The notes under the pieces were generated by a model. It made no database searches. It was not told the origin of the DNA and was given only the letters and a program-made list of their open reading frames with translations. A stretch of 64,000 nt of DNA from NCBI RefSeq assembly GCF_910594005.1, contig NC_057815.1:64680052-64744051 (forward strand), given 5' to 3'. Of the stretch, positions 45,959 through 56,640 are shown in pieces; within the stretch, counting starts at the first letter, position 1, and each line of letters starts with the position of its first letter. The stretch comes from Cervus elaphus. Its lineage: Eukaryota > Chordata > Mammalia > Artiodactyla > Cervidae. The position numbers were made by a program, and so were the translations under genes.

Positions 45959-46888
45959 ACCTCTCCTTTATTTTCTTCCATAAGTCAAACAGGTATTGGT
46001 GTCACTGATCAGAATCAAAAATGTTTTACTTCCCAAGAGTGAGGGTCCCTTTTCCAAGAAGAGCAATACTCAAAGCAATGAGTGTTTCAAGCTTGAAGAA
46101 AATTTTCTTCAGGAAAGAATGCTTTTCTCCATGGAACTCATGTGACTTGAACAATAAGAAATTGAAGGGCTCACTTTGTAAGATCCATTTTCTATCACAA
46201 ATGATAAGACACTTTTTTTAATCAGAGATTTTAATTTCATTTTATTTAATTTAATGAGCTATTTCATTGAACAGATCAAGTCAGGATTTTAGTAATAAAT
46301 GCTGCCCATCATCTAGCCTGAGTTTCTATGAGAGTTAGCATTAGTAAAAAACATACAATCTATAAATAACAATATTTCTAAGTTCAAACATTCAATATAA
46401 ACCCATATAGCTCACTAAAAAAAAAATTCATACTTATATAGCACATTAAAAAGGCAAAAGGAAATTGTTTTCAAGAAAACTAGATGGACTTGATAATTTT
46501 TGTTTGTTTTTCTGACTGGAAAATCCAACACTTTATTCCTCCAGAACTCCGTAATTACCCTTGGTTTGTTCATAGGGAAAATGGAGTCCTTGTAGTTAAT
46601 TTCCTTGAAGAATTGTGTGTCACTGAATTTTTCCTTCCAAGTCAAGTACCCACACCATTGTCCCTCAAATTGAAAGGGTTTTGGTGTCTAGTGGTAGTCC
46701 ATGTTCCATTTACATGCAAAGATTTTTTTCTCCAATTCCTTCCCTGGGAGGGGTGTACCTGAAAAATATCATACAGATGGTTTTTAGCAAAAAGGACTTT
46801 GAAGGCTCTTCTCAAAGAAAATACCCACTAGTCCAAAAGTCTAGGCACAAATTCTTACCAACAAAGAAGCTGAAACCAGCCAAGATCT
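45959..46888. other. Unassigned; 3' side of the SSU72-like copy
   Basis: Downstream of the SSU72-like sequence on its strand. A minus-strand AATAAA lies near 46533-46538 and could end a 3' UTR. No other gene recognised. Confidence 0.3.
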
Positions 46889-47468
46889 TCAGTAGAAGCA
46901 GACTGTGTGCAGAAAGCTCCTTCCTGTTTTCTGCTTTGCTGCCTGGAGCAGCTCGGCCAGACTGCTTTGCATGTCATCAGCCTGCTGGAGACCCTGGCAG
47001 AGCTCACAGATGATCGAAGCACCAAGGCTGGCTGCCCCTGTCCTCTATTTCCATGTTGATCACATGCACAGGCTGCCAGGTCTTCTGTTCTCTGTCACAC
47101 AGATCTTTCACCACCATTTTATACACTCTCTCAGCAGAGGTGAAGATGACATTGAAGGGATCTCTGCAGTCTTGAAATCGTTCTGGACGAGGTTTGATTC
47201 TCTCATTTCTTCCCAACATCCATAACACCCCATTGCTATTATAGTGTACCTGGTCTTTGAGGAGAAGGTCCTTGCACATCTGCTCACATGTGACAGAGAA
47301 ATCATAGACCACGGGGAGGCTGGGTGCCAGTCCTGGAAGTGTCACACAGGATCCCACTCCAAAAGACCTGACATTGAATCCCTTCTTTTTGAGGATGTTG
47401 TGGGCTTCCATGCTCCTGTTCATGTTGCTCATACAGACCACAGCCATGCTAAGTGGGAAGGAGGGCAT
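46889..47468 (-). pseudogene. SSU72L: SSU72-like retrocopy, frameshifted
   Basis: Intronless copy of SSU72, the phosphatase that removes phosphate from Ser5/Ser7 of the RNA polymerase II C-terminal domain. From the MPSFPLSMAVVC start (47466-47468) it follows SSU72 closely: VVCMSNMNRSMEAHN keeps the catalytic CX5R loop, then NVRSFGVG, LPGLAPSLPVVYDF, RIKPRPERFQDCRDPF, ERVYKMVVKDL and QPVHVINMEIED, where the catalytic aspartate region lies. Near 47020-47030 the frame shifts and meets a stop (47004-47006). In the next frame homology resumes as GASIICELCQ to SGRSFLHTVCFY-type sequence (here TGRSFLHTVCFY) and a stop at 46889-46891. Total length equals the full protein, about 194 residues. An earlier in-frame ATG adds four residues. 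SSU72-like copies are known within the human receptor cluster on 11p15.4, so this may be an old shared insertion. A sequencing error cannot be ruled out. Confidence 0.88.
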
Positions 47469-47596
47469 GATGGTGGCCACTTGGGACTCCAGTCAGACAG
47501 ATGGACTTGAGGGTCTGAGGGGACTCTGAAGCCTGGGAGATGAGGGTGTGGGTCCAGCTTTTCCAACAAGAGTTAGTGTCAAAGAACAAACCTTGC

Positions 47597-47669
47597 TTAT
47601 ATAGAGTCACCTTCCCAGGTTGGGTGGAGAATTTTTGACTGGTGATTGGGTTAAATCTTGAGTGATTGG
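47597..47669 (-). promoter_or_regulatory. CCAAT/TATA promoter of SSU72-like copy (putative)
   Basis: Minus strand: TATATAA at 47597-47603, with CCAAT at 47645-47649 and another at 47665-47669. The TATA lies about 130 bases before the SSU72-like start codon and the first CCAAT about 45 bases further up. Spacing fits a real core promoter. Retrocopies normally lack the parent promoter, so this would have been acquired locally. Confidence 0.4.
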
Positions 47670-47673
47670 GTTT

Positions 47674-47809
47674 TTGTTTTGTTTTCTCAGCATAAACTTT
47701 ATTGAATTGTGCATATGTGTGTGCACATATCCTAAGTGTAAAGCTCAATACTATTCACAAAGGGAACATATCCACAGAAACTCAGGGGCCCCCTCAGGCC
47801 ACCTTTTAG
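47674..47809 (-). mobile_element. Short retro-insertion with poly(A) and 18-base TSD
   Basis: A 136-base insert whose minus strand ends in AATAAA (47698-47703) and an A/C tail (AAAACAAAACAA). Flanked by TCTTGAGTGATTGGGTTT at 47656-47673 and 47810-47827. Looks like the 3' end of some polyadenylated transcript copied by L1; the source is not recognised. It lies just upstream of the SSU72-like promoter. Confidence 0.85.
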
Positions 47810-47827
47810 TCTTGAGTGATTGGGTTT

Positions 47828-48162
47828 GGATATTGGGTGCTGAAGAGAGAACCAAAACAAACAGTGATTAAATCACCCAGCATCTACCTCAAGGTGTGCC
47901 TATCCCCACACCCATCACAGGGCATTTTGTAATCTCAAATAGACTTCTGTAGTTGTCTTGTAATTTTTCACAAGTTACAAGATCACTGCATTTTGTCCAT
48001 TGACTTTTTTTCAATTCATAATGATTCTAGAGAGAGTAGGTCAGACTCAGTGCCCTTTACCACTTTCATGCACTACTCTGAGCACTCCATACTAAGAATA
48101 TAAAACTTTTAATTACTTTTCTTATATCTATTTGCATAATTGATTAATCAAATAATGTTTGC
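47828..48162. other. Unassigned stretch
   Basis: Nothing recognised. Confidence 0.3.
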
Positions 48163-48899
48163 TGTTGTTCAGTCTCAAAGTCGTGTCCAACTCTTTGGGA
48201 CCTCATCGACTGCAGCACCCTAGGCTCCCCTGTCATTCACTATCTCCTGGAGTCTCCTCAGATTCATGTCCATTGAGTCTGTGATGCTACCTAACATTTC
48301 ATCCTCTGTCGCCCCCTTCTCCTCTTGCCCTTAATCTTTCCCAACATCAGGGTCTTTTCCAATGAGTCAGCTGTTCATATCAGGTAGCCAGAGTATTGGA
48401 ACTTCAGCTTCAGCATCAGTCCTTCCAATGAATATTCAAGACTGATTTCTTTCAGGATTGACTGGTTTGATCTGCTGGCTGTCCAAGGGACTCTCAAGAG
48501 TCTTCTCCAACACCACAATTTGAAAACATCAATTCTTCAGCACTCAGCCTTCTTTATAGTCCAACTCTCGCATCCTCACATGACTACTGGAAAAACCATA
48601 GCTTTGACTGTACAGACGTTTGTTGGCAAAGCAATGTCTCTGCTTTTTAATATGCTGTCTAGGTTTGTCATAGCTTTCCTTCCAAGGAACAAGCGTCTTC
48701 TAATTTCATGGCTGAGATCACCATCTGCAGTGATTTTGGAGCCCAAAAAATAACATCTGTCCCAGCTTCCACTTTTTTACTTTCTATTTGCCATGAAGTG
48801 ATGGGGCCAGATACTGTGATCTTAATTTTTTGAATGTTGAGTTTTCAGCCAGCTTTTTCACTCTCCTCTTTCATCCTCATCAAGAGGCTCTTTAGTTCC
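48163..48899 (-). mobile_element. BovB LINE, 3' part
   Basis: Antisense BovB from 'gttgttcagtctcaaagtcg' to 'tcatcaagaggctctttagt'. Frames broken. Confidence 0.94.
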
Positions 48900-49649
48900 C
48901 AATAATTCAGACTTAAAAATTGTGAAAAAGATACCAACCAGGAAGGAAAGATAATTCTTGCACTTCAAAAGGTAGTTGAGAATGTATCTCATCATGAGAA
49001 CAGTGGATGTAATTAGATCAACTAAACCACTAAACCTCAGCAACAATGTGGCCACCCAATGAGGGGGGTTTTTACTTAGATTTGGCCCAGTATTTCATTC
49101 AGTGAGGGATGAGACTGCCAACATTTTATGCTTAGCTCACTGATGAGCTTTACTGGGCCGACTATAAAATGTTAACAGCCCTACAGTGAACTGTTCATAA
49201 TTTGCCCAAAAGGCTGTTTTAAAATTTTTAACTTTCATTCAATTCAATTTTACCTATAATTGCAATATTATTGCACATAATATAAAGTCATGAAGTCTAG
49301 ATATGTAACTGTAAATCATAAGAATATTGTGTAAATTTGGCCCCATAATTCATAAAATTGTTCACCAAATCAAAAATCTCATTCTGGACTATATCCCTTC
49401 TGATCACTTACTAGCATTTCAACAACACAGCATTTTCTGCATTTAATATTTGGAAGAAGAACCAAAATCTTCTTGGTATTGGTAAAAGAGTACTTCAAAT
49501 GGAACCAAGAAATCATTAAGGAAGTGTGACTTATCCATGTCTCAGTCTGGACTAAATCTGATGGACTCGTGCAGAACATCTGCCAGATACTCAAGATACT
49601 CATTGAACCCTTGCCCTGAAAAGAACTTGTGACAACAAATCTACATGTT
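48900..49649. other. Unassigned stretch
   Basis: No gene or nameable repeat. Confidence 0.3.
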
Positions 49650-49896
49650 GGTCAGTCAGTCAGTTCAGTTGCTCAGTCATGTCTGACTCTTTGCGACCCC
49701 ATGAATCATAGCACACCAGGCCTCCCTGTCCATCACCAACTCCCGGAGTTTACTCAAACTCATGTCCATCGAGTCGGTGATGCCATCCAGCCATCTCATC
49801 CTCTGTCATCCCCTTCTCCTCCTGCCCCAATCCCTCCCAGCATCAGGGTCTTTTCCAATGAGTCAACTCTTTGCATGAGGTGGCCAAAGTATTGGT
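49650..49896 (-). mobile_element. BovB LINE, 3' fragment
   Basis: Antisense BovB tail, 'cagttcagttgctcagtcat' to 'gaggtggccaaagtattgg'. Close to consensus and therefore fairly young. Confidence 0.94.
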
Positions 49897-49974
49897 ACAG
49901 ACCATAAAATATCTCCTGAGGAGATAGGGACAAATGTTGATAATTTCTCTTTTACATTTTATTATTGAAGTATC

Positions 49975-51917
49975 AGTTCAGTTCAGCTCAGAGGCTCAGT
50001 CGTGTCCAACTCTTCTGCAACCCCATGGATTGCAGCATGCCAGGCTTCCTTGTCCATCACCAACTCCTGGACCTTGCTCAAACTCCTGTCCATCGAGTCA
50101 GCAATGCCATCCAACCATCTCATCCTCTGTCGTCCCCTTCTCCTCCTGACTTAAAACCATAGCTTTGACTAGATGGACTTTTGTCAGCAAAGTAATGTCT
50201 CTGCTTTTTAATATGATGTCTAGGTTGGTCATAGCTTTTCTTCCAAGGAGCAAGGGTCTTTTAATTTCATGGCTGCAGTCACCATCTGCAGTGAGTTTGG
50301 AGCCCAAAAAAAAACAGTCTCTCACTGTTTCCATTGTTTCCCCATCTATTTCCCATGAAGTGATGGGACTGGATGCCATGATCTTGGTTTTCTGAATGTT
50401 GAGCTTTAAGCCAACTCTTTCACTCTTCTCTTTCACTTTCATCAAGAGGCTCTTTAGTTCTTCTTTGCTTTCTGCCATAAGGGTGATGTCATCTGCATAT
50501 CTGAGGTTATTGATATTTCTCCCGGCAATCTTGATTCCAGCTTGTGCTTCATCCAGCCCAGCATTTCTCATGATGTACTCTGCATATAAGTTAAATAAGC
50601 AGGGTGACAATATACAGCCTTGACGTACTCCTTTCCGGATTTGGAACCAGTCTGTTGTTCCATGTCCAGTACTAACTGTTGCTTCCTGACCTGCATACAG
50701 ATTTCTCAAGAGACAGGTCAGGTGGTCTGGTATTCCCATCTCTTGAAGAATTTTCCACAGTTTATTGTGATCCACACAGTCAAAGGCTTTGGCATAGTCA
50801 ATAAAGCAGAAATAGATATTTTTCTGGAACTCTCTTGCTTTATCGATGATCCAACAAATATCAGCAATTTGATCTCTGTCTCCTCTGCCTTTTCTAAATA
50901 CAGCTTGAACATCTGGAAGTTCATGGTTCACATACTGTTGAAGCCTGACTTGGAGAATTTTGAGCATTACTTTGCTAGCATGTGAGATGAGTGCAACTGT
51001 GAGGTAGTTTGAACATTCTTTGGCATTGACTTTCTTTGGGATTGGAATGAAAACTGACCTTTTCCAGTCCTGTGGTCACTGCTGAGTTTTCCAGATTTGC
51101 TGGCATATTGAGTGCAGCACTTTCACAGCATCCCATCACTTCACCGGAAATAGATGGGGAAACAGTGGAAACAGTGTCAGACTTTATTTGGGGGGGCTCC
51201 AAATCACTGCAGATGGTGATTGCAGCCATGAAATTAAAAGACGCTTACTCCTTGGAAGGAAAGTGATGACCAACCTAGATAGCATATTAAAAAGCAGAGA
51301 CATTACTTTGCCAACAAAGGTCCGTCTAGTCAAGGCTATGGTTTCTCCAGTGGTCATGTATAGATGTGAGAGTTGGACTGTGAAGAAAGCTGAGTGCCGA
51401 AGAATTGATGCTTTTGAACTGTGGTGTTGGAGAAGACTCTTGAGAGTCCCTTGGACTGCAAGGAGATCCAACCAATCCATTCTAAAGAAGATCAGTCCTG
51501 GGTGTTCACTGGATGCTGAAGCTGAAACTCCAGTACTTTGGCCACCTCATGCGAGAAGTTGACTCATTAGAAAAGACCCTGATGATGGGAGGGACTGGGG
51601 GCAGGAGGAGAAGGGAACGACAGAGGATGAGATGGCTGGATGTCATCACCGATTTGGTGGACATGAGTTTGAGTAAACACCGGGAGTTGGTGATGAACAG
51701 GGAGGCCTGGAGTGCTGCGATTCATGGGATTGCAAAGAGTCAGACATGACTGAGTGACTGAACTGAACTGAGTGCAGCACTTTCACAGCATCATCTTTTA
51801 GGATTTGAAATAGCTCAACGGGAATTCCATCACCTCCACTAGCTTTGTTCATAGTGATGCTTCCTAAGGCCCACATGACTTCGCATCCCAATATATCTGG
51901 CTCTAGGTGGGTGATCA
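49975..51917 (-). mobile_element. BovB LINE, deleted inside and split by another BovB
   Basis: Antisense BovB. Its tail is at 49975-50150; then about 280 bases are missing at 50151; then the reverse transcriptase follows, open for 289 codons (50098-50967) with IDYAKAFDCVDHNKLWKILQ, CILSPCLFNLYAEYIMRNAG and the YADD box RYADDITLM. It resumes at 51769-51917 after an opposite-orientation BovB. Lacks the endonuclease. Confidence 0.95.
51133..51768 (+). mobile_element. BovB LINE inserted in BovB, 24-base TSD
   Basis: Sense BovB 3' end of 636 bases (EIDGETVETVSDF, LLLGRKVMTNLDSILKSRDITLPTKVRLVKAMV, ELWCWRRLLRVPWTARRSN), from 'catcacttcaccggaaatag' to the 'ctgaactgaac' tail. The host BovB, in opposite orientation, is duplicated for 24 bases at 51109-51132 and 51769-51792. 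Confidence 0.96.
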
Positions 51918-52137
51918 TGCTAAGTTACTTTAGTGATGTCTGACTGTTTGCTACCCTATGAACTGTAGCCTTCCATCTCCTCTTTCTATGGGATACTCCA
52001 GGCAAGAATGCTGGAGTGGGTTGCCATATCTTCCTCCAGGGAGGGAATCTTCCCAACCCAGGTATCAAACCCACATCTCTTATGTCTCCTGCACTGTTAG
52101 GAAGGTTCTTTACCATTAGTACCACCTGGGAAGCCCA
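51918..52137 (-). repeat. Bov-tA SINE
   Basis: Antisense Bov-tA from 'ctaagttactttagtgatgt' to 'agtaccacctgggaagccc', abutting the BovB 5' end. Confidence 0.92.
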
Positions 52138-52639
52138 GTATCATATAGGAACCTCCAAATGAACTTCTTGTCCAACCCAAGAATATTAATAACTATAGTT
52201 AAAATGATGTCTATTAGATCTCTAGAAGTTATTCATCCTACATAACTGGAAAATTGTACCCCTTGTATGTGAATGTTCAGGGATGACACAAGATATCTCA
52301 AAGGATGAGAACCTCAAGAAAAATAGTTGAAGAAATTAAAAGCCAGAACACAGTACTCATCCATCATCTAATCAATCTAGTGATGTGAAGTATACATGAG
52401 ATTGGAAACTCACAAGTTCTGGATAGGATGAAGTTTGCTCAGTCAAACATGACACACATTCTCTGTTGCTTTGACAGCAGAAAATATAAATTCTGAAAAC
52501 TTCCTGGTGAACTTCCACTGGAAATAGAATTCCCTAAGCTATTTTCTAGTATCCAGTTTACCATAGGTTTTCCACCCACCAATTCTATAGCTCACATCAT
52601 CGATCACTACAAAAACTGAAAACTGTTTGTCCTCCAAAG
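52138..52639. other. 3' flank of receptor pseudogene, unassigned
   Basis: Nothing recognised. Confidence 0.3.
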
Positions 52640-53581
52640 CTATTTCTGCTTTGGGAAAAATATGTGGGCCACTTGCTGTTGGATTTGCTTGGTCTTGATC
52701 CCATAAATGATGGGATTCAGCATAGGTGGAGCCAGAACGCAGACATTAGCCAACAAGATGTGGTGGAATGAGGTGGAATGTGACGACCAAACCTCTGAGT
52801 CAGGGTTGTGAAGATGGCAGGTCCATAAAAGAGAATGATGATGCAGACATGGGAGTCACACGTGTTGAGAGCTTTGTGACAAGCATCCTGGGAGGACATG
52901 TGGAAGACAGCATAGAGAATCAGCATTTAGGAAACAAAAATTAGCAGGGTGTCTAAAACCACTGTTGACATTAGGACAGAGAGTCCATACCAGATGTTCA
53001 CTCGAATGTCATTACAAGCATGTTTGGCCAAACCAATGGGTTCACAATAGGTGTGTGGAATGACATTATTTTGGCAGAAAGTCAATCTTTTCCAAAGAAA
53101 TACTATAGGGAAAATCATACAATAACTTCTCAGAAAGATGATAACACCAATTTTCCCAATCAGTGTATGTGTAAGAATAGTGGTATATCTCAGTGGGTAG
53201 CATATGGCAATGTATGCCAAATGCCATCACCAACAAAATCCCTGACTCAAACATGAAAGTGTGATGGATCGATGAAGAACTGAGTGATGCAGTGATCCAG
53301 GGAGATCTCCCCAACATGGAACCAGAAGCTGGCCAAGGCCTGAGGGACAGTGCACATGGAGAGGACAAGGTCTGTTCCAGCATGCAGAGGAAAAGGTACA
53401 TGGGTTCATGGAGGCTGCACTTTGTAACAATGATGAAGATGAAGAGGCTGTTCCCCAACAAAGTGAGGACATAGGAAATGAAGAAGGGGATGGAAATCCA
53501 CATGTGTTGGACATCAAGGCCAGGGATGCCCAGCAAGCGGAAGACTGTGTGACTGGCACCAGTGTGGTTTAAGGCAAGCAT
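52640..53581 (-). pseudogene. OR52B4-like: Olfactory receptor pseudogene, OR52B4-like
   Basis: Class I receptor remnant covering the whole coding exon: MLALNHTGASHTVFRLLGIPGL, LLGNSLFIFIIVTKCSLHEPMYLFLCML, then YIAICYPLRYTTILTHTLIGKIGV, KHACNDIRVNIWYG, HKALNTCDSHVCIIILFYGPAIF. Damage seen: a 4-base loss after CML (near 53380); a 4-base gain near 53270 that restores the frame; a 2-base loss at MAF (near 53216) that removes the D-R of the DRY motif; a TAA stop in TM5 (52927-52929) where relatives have Y; a 2-base gain after HIPPH (near 52770). The end (VAHIFFPKQK, stop TAG at 52640-52642) is still recognisable in the third frame. CEH in loop 2 has become CEP. Clearly non-functional. Confidence 0.95.
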
Positions 53582-53611
53582 ATCTGGGGCCACTTTTAGA
53601 GACATCACCTC

Positions 53612-53640
53612 CTACTCACAGACAGAGCAGACAGAGATGA
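53612..53640 (-). promoter_or_regulatory. Splice acceptor before receptor pseudogene
   Basis: Minus strand: ATCTCTGTCTGCTCTGTCTG then TGAGTAG, with AG at 53612-53613, 31 bases before the start codon. It aligns with the acceptor of the third receptor (32640). Confidence 0.5.
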
Positions 53641-56337
53641 AAATCCAGATTTTCCTGGAATATTCTTTGTGAAGTCACAGACTTTGGCATATCTCACACA
53701 CTCCATCTTCTGTAAACATGCAAATAAGAAACATGAAAAGTCAACAACATATGTTCTCTGTTTCAATGAATGATAGTCTCATTAGAAGATATGCATATTT
53801 CCAGATAATCAAATAAAACATACTGCTATATATATTTCTCCTACAAACAGAGAATTATGAACATAAGTGGAAATCATTATATGTATCTGGAAATGTTGTA
53901 AGAAGAGGTTTCTTGAATTTGAACTTGAACTTCACCTTGGTGGTTAGTTTATCATAAGGAGAAGAATGAAAAAAAGAGGAATCAATAGAGGAAAAGTGGG
54001 TATTCAGATAGAAGTATAGCGTATTAATGAACACAGCTTGTTCAGATCCAGGCAACTGTGCATAGAGGATACTGAAGAGAGCAGGATAGGTGGAAGTAAA
54101 GGAGATTTGGCCTAACTGATGAATGTGAGATTTGAAATCTCTCATACACACTTGTGAGTGTATTCAAGAGACATTTTAAGGGGTAACATGACAGGGCCTG
54201 TCTGTCTGAGGTGAGGCACTCCTCTGGCTCATACTTTAGGGAACTAAGTTAAGAAGTGACTGAAATTGGAAAATAGGGTATTATTACTATTTGCAGTAAG
54301 GAGGGGCTGGACATGACATCTGGAAGATTTTTTTCAGCAGGTGGAAATATTGTCATTTTGTTCTTAGTGTTCATTCATTCATTCATTAATCTGGTCAGTC
54401 AGGAAGCAGAAACAAATTTTCAGGTACCACACTACAAACCGGAGATATAGAAAAATAGTAATTTGCCTGAGTCCTTTTGTTTGAGAGAAAATTTGCTTTT
54501 TGTTTGAGAGAAAACCAATCTACAAGCAGGTCATTTGAAGAATTGGAGACAAACATTAATTCCCCCTAACAAAGGGGTATTTTAAACTTTCTAGCTCCGT
54601 AGCTAAGTTGTATCTTATGCTTATCAAAAATAAGTCTTTACTCCTGATGTTTCTTCCTGAGGAGGAAAGTCTGCTCTGATTTGCATCCTCCAAGTGCTGG
54701 GAGACAGTGTTCTGCCACCAGATTCAGCAATCCTAGGAATCCAGTCAGCTGTCTGAGTCAGGGCACTCTCTTCTCAAGGGCACACAGCTGCTCTGGAGAA
54801 GATTCTCTGCAGCCAGAGCTGCAGAGCTCCCACAGGAAAACAGGTGGGATGACAGCAGAGGGACGTGAGGGAAAGTGTGTGAGTCAGAGGTGATTAGGAA
54901 AGGAAACCAGAAAAATAGCAGAAAGGAAGAGGACGAGGATGACACAGATCAACGAAGGCAGGACTGGTCTGGAGGGCAGATTATGAAAGCTCCAAGTAAT
55001 TGGGGAAAGCGAGGAGCAAAGAAAATTTTATAAACTGGGGCCAAACAGCAATGTCAAGAAGCTCAGTGGTGAATTTCCCTGTAACGTTGGTCCTCCGACC
55101 AAGTTAGAGTATCTTGGTCTGACACAGGTCCAGCAGGCTTCTGCCCCGTAGTTCTCTTGTCACACCTGCCTGAGAGGTTCCTGGTCCACTTCCTGTGTCC
55201 TGTTTTAGGAGTCTAGGACAGACCTCTGTCATTGTCAGGGCTTTTCACATATTTGAAGAAAGGTCTTTAGTCTTAAGTCAATATCTCTTCTGTTTTCTGA
55301 TGTCTGGTCAAATTATTAGGACCCTTGTCATATATTGGATCACTTTACATTCTTTATAAACCTTCATTAACCTCAGCTGCCTATAGACTCTCCACTTCCC
55401 TTCCCAAACCTCACCCTCCACATGGCTGTAATCAACTAGTGTGATGTCTCTGATTTTTGCCAGGCATTCTGCACATATGTCAATAGCCTCCAAGAGGCTT
55501 GTCCCCTCTGGCCTGTCTAGGACACAAGACAAGCCCAGTCTTTATCTTGGTCCTGGAACCACCCCACCCTCGGGCATCTAATTCACTCATCAGCCTTTCC
55601 TGAGTCTTCAGGAACAGACATATGATTGGTGATGAAAGTCAGTTTGTTGGGGTCTGGACACTTGGCTGTTTATTCGCTGACAGGAGAGCCCTTGAGGGAA
55701 GCACTTACATCAGAGCCCCAGGGACAGCTGTCTTCACCAGCCTTGCCTCCTCCCAAATGGCCTAGACCCAGTCCTCAAGTTCATCCATGCACCATGCCTC
55801 CCCTCAGCCTTTCCCTTCTGTTTCCTCTCCTGCTCTCCCCATGTCCTCAAATCTCCACTTCACACTGAGTGTTCATTTTTAGAATGTTTTACAACAAAAG
55901 TCTCTCCCAGTAAAACCAGCTTTTCCACAGTCCTATTTTAATATCTACACTGCCATTAAATATTGAGTTAAATTAATGAATATTAATGTGATGTTCAATC
56001 TTCTGTATCAATGGATACAATTTATGTATAAACATGATTTATACATTTTTGTTTTTCTTGTGAGGATGAGCTGATTTATATTTATCTCTAGACTAGTTGT
56101 ACCATTCATATTTTCAGGTCATCAATAATGTTTCCACTCTTTCCTAAGGGTACAAAAATATCCATGTACAGTTGGTAGATCACCTATGATTCTTGATATT
56201 TGTGTCACACTTTGTTTCATTCACCGACCTAGAGTATCATTCCATTTACTGCTTAGTCACCAAAAATACACATTTATTGTTGTCAGAGAAAAGGTGCTAA
56301 TGTTTTTGTATATTCTTTTAAAGTAATTTTATTTACT
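53641..56337. other. Unassigned stretch upstream of pseudogene
   Basis: No gene recognised in 2.7 kb. An ATTC tetranucleotide run lies at about 54370-54388. A GAATTTGAACTTGAACTTC double repeat is near 53914. The part from 54620 to 55870 is richer in GC than its surroundings, with small open frames (up to 80 codons) that show no domain. I looked for the shared upstream block of the other two OR52B4-like genes and could not find it. Confidence 0.3.
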
Positions 56338-56347
56338 CATCCTGAAT

Positions 56348-56562
56348 TCTTGTGGGCTTCCCAGTGACTCAAATGGTAAAAAAAAATCTGCCTGCAATGC
56401 GGGAGATCCAGATTTGATCCCTGGGTCAGGAAGATTTCCCGGAGAAGGGAATGGCAACCCACTCCAGTAGTCTTAAAAACTGGAGAATTCCAAGCACAGA
56501 GGAGCCTGTTGGGCTACTGTCCATGGGGTCACACAGAGTTGGACACGACTGAGCAACTTACA
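56348..56562 (+). repeat. Bov-tA SINE with TSD
   Basis: Sense Bov-tA ('gggcttcccagtgactcaaa', 'gagatccagatttgatccct', 'gggtcacacagagttggaca') flanked by CATCCTGAAT at 56338-56347 and 56563-56572. Confidence 0.94.
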
Positions 56563-56640
56563 CATCCTGAATGCACACATGAAATTTTTAAACTTAGAAA
56601 TAACTTTATATTCCACAAATTATGTAAGTACTATTGTGAA

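Noticed and set aside
47466..47480. Start of the SSU72-like frame four codons earlier (MATI...)
   Set aside because: The ATG at 47466-47468 aligns with the normal SSU72 N-terminus (MPS...); the earlier one is possible but has no family support.
55716..55725. CCCCAGGGA as an O/E promoter site for the receptor pseudogene
   Set aside because: The core is short and frequent by chance, and the surrounding shared upstream block is absent.
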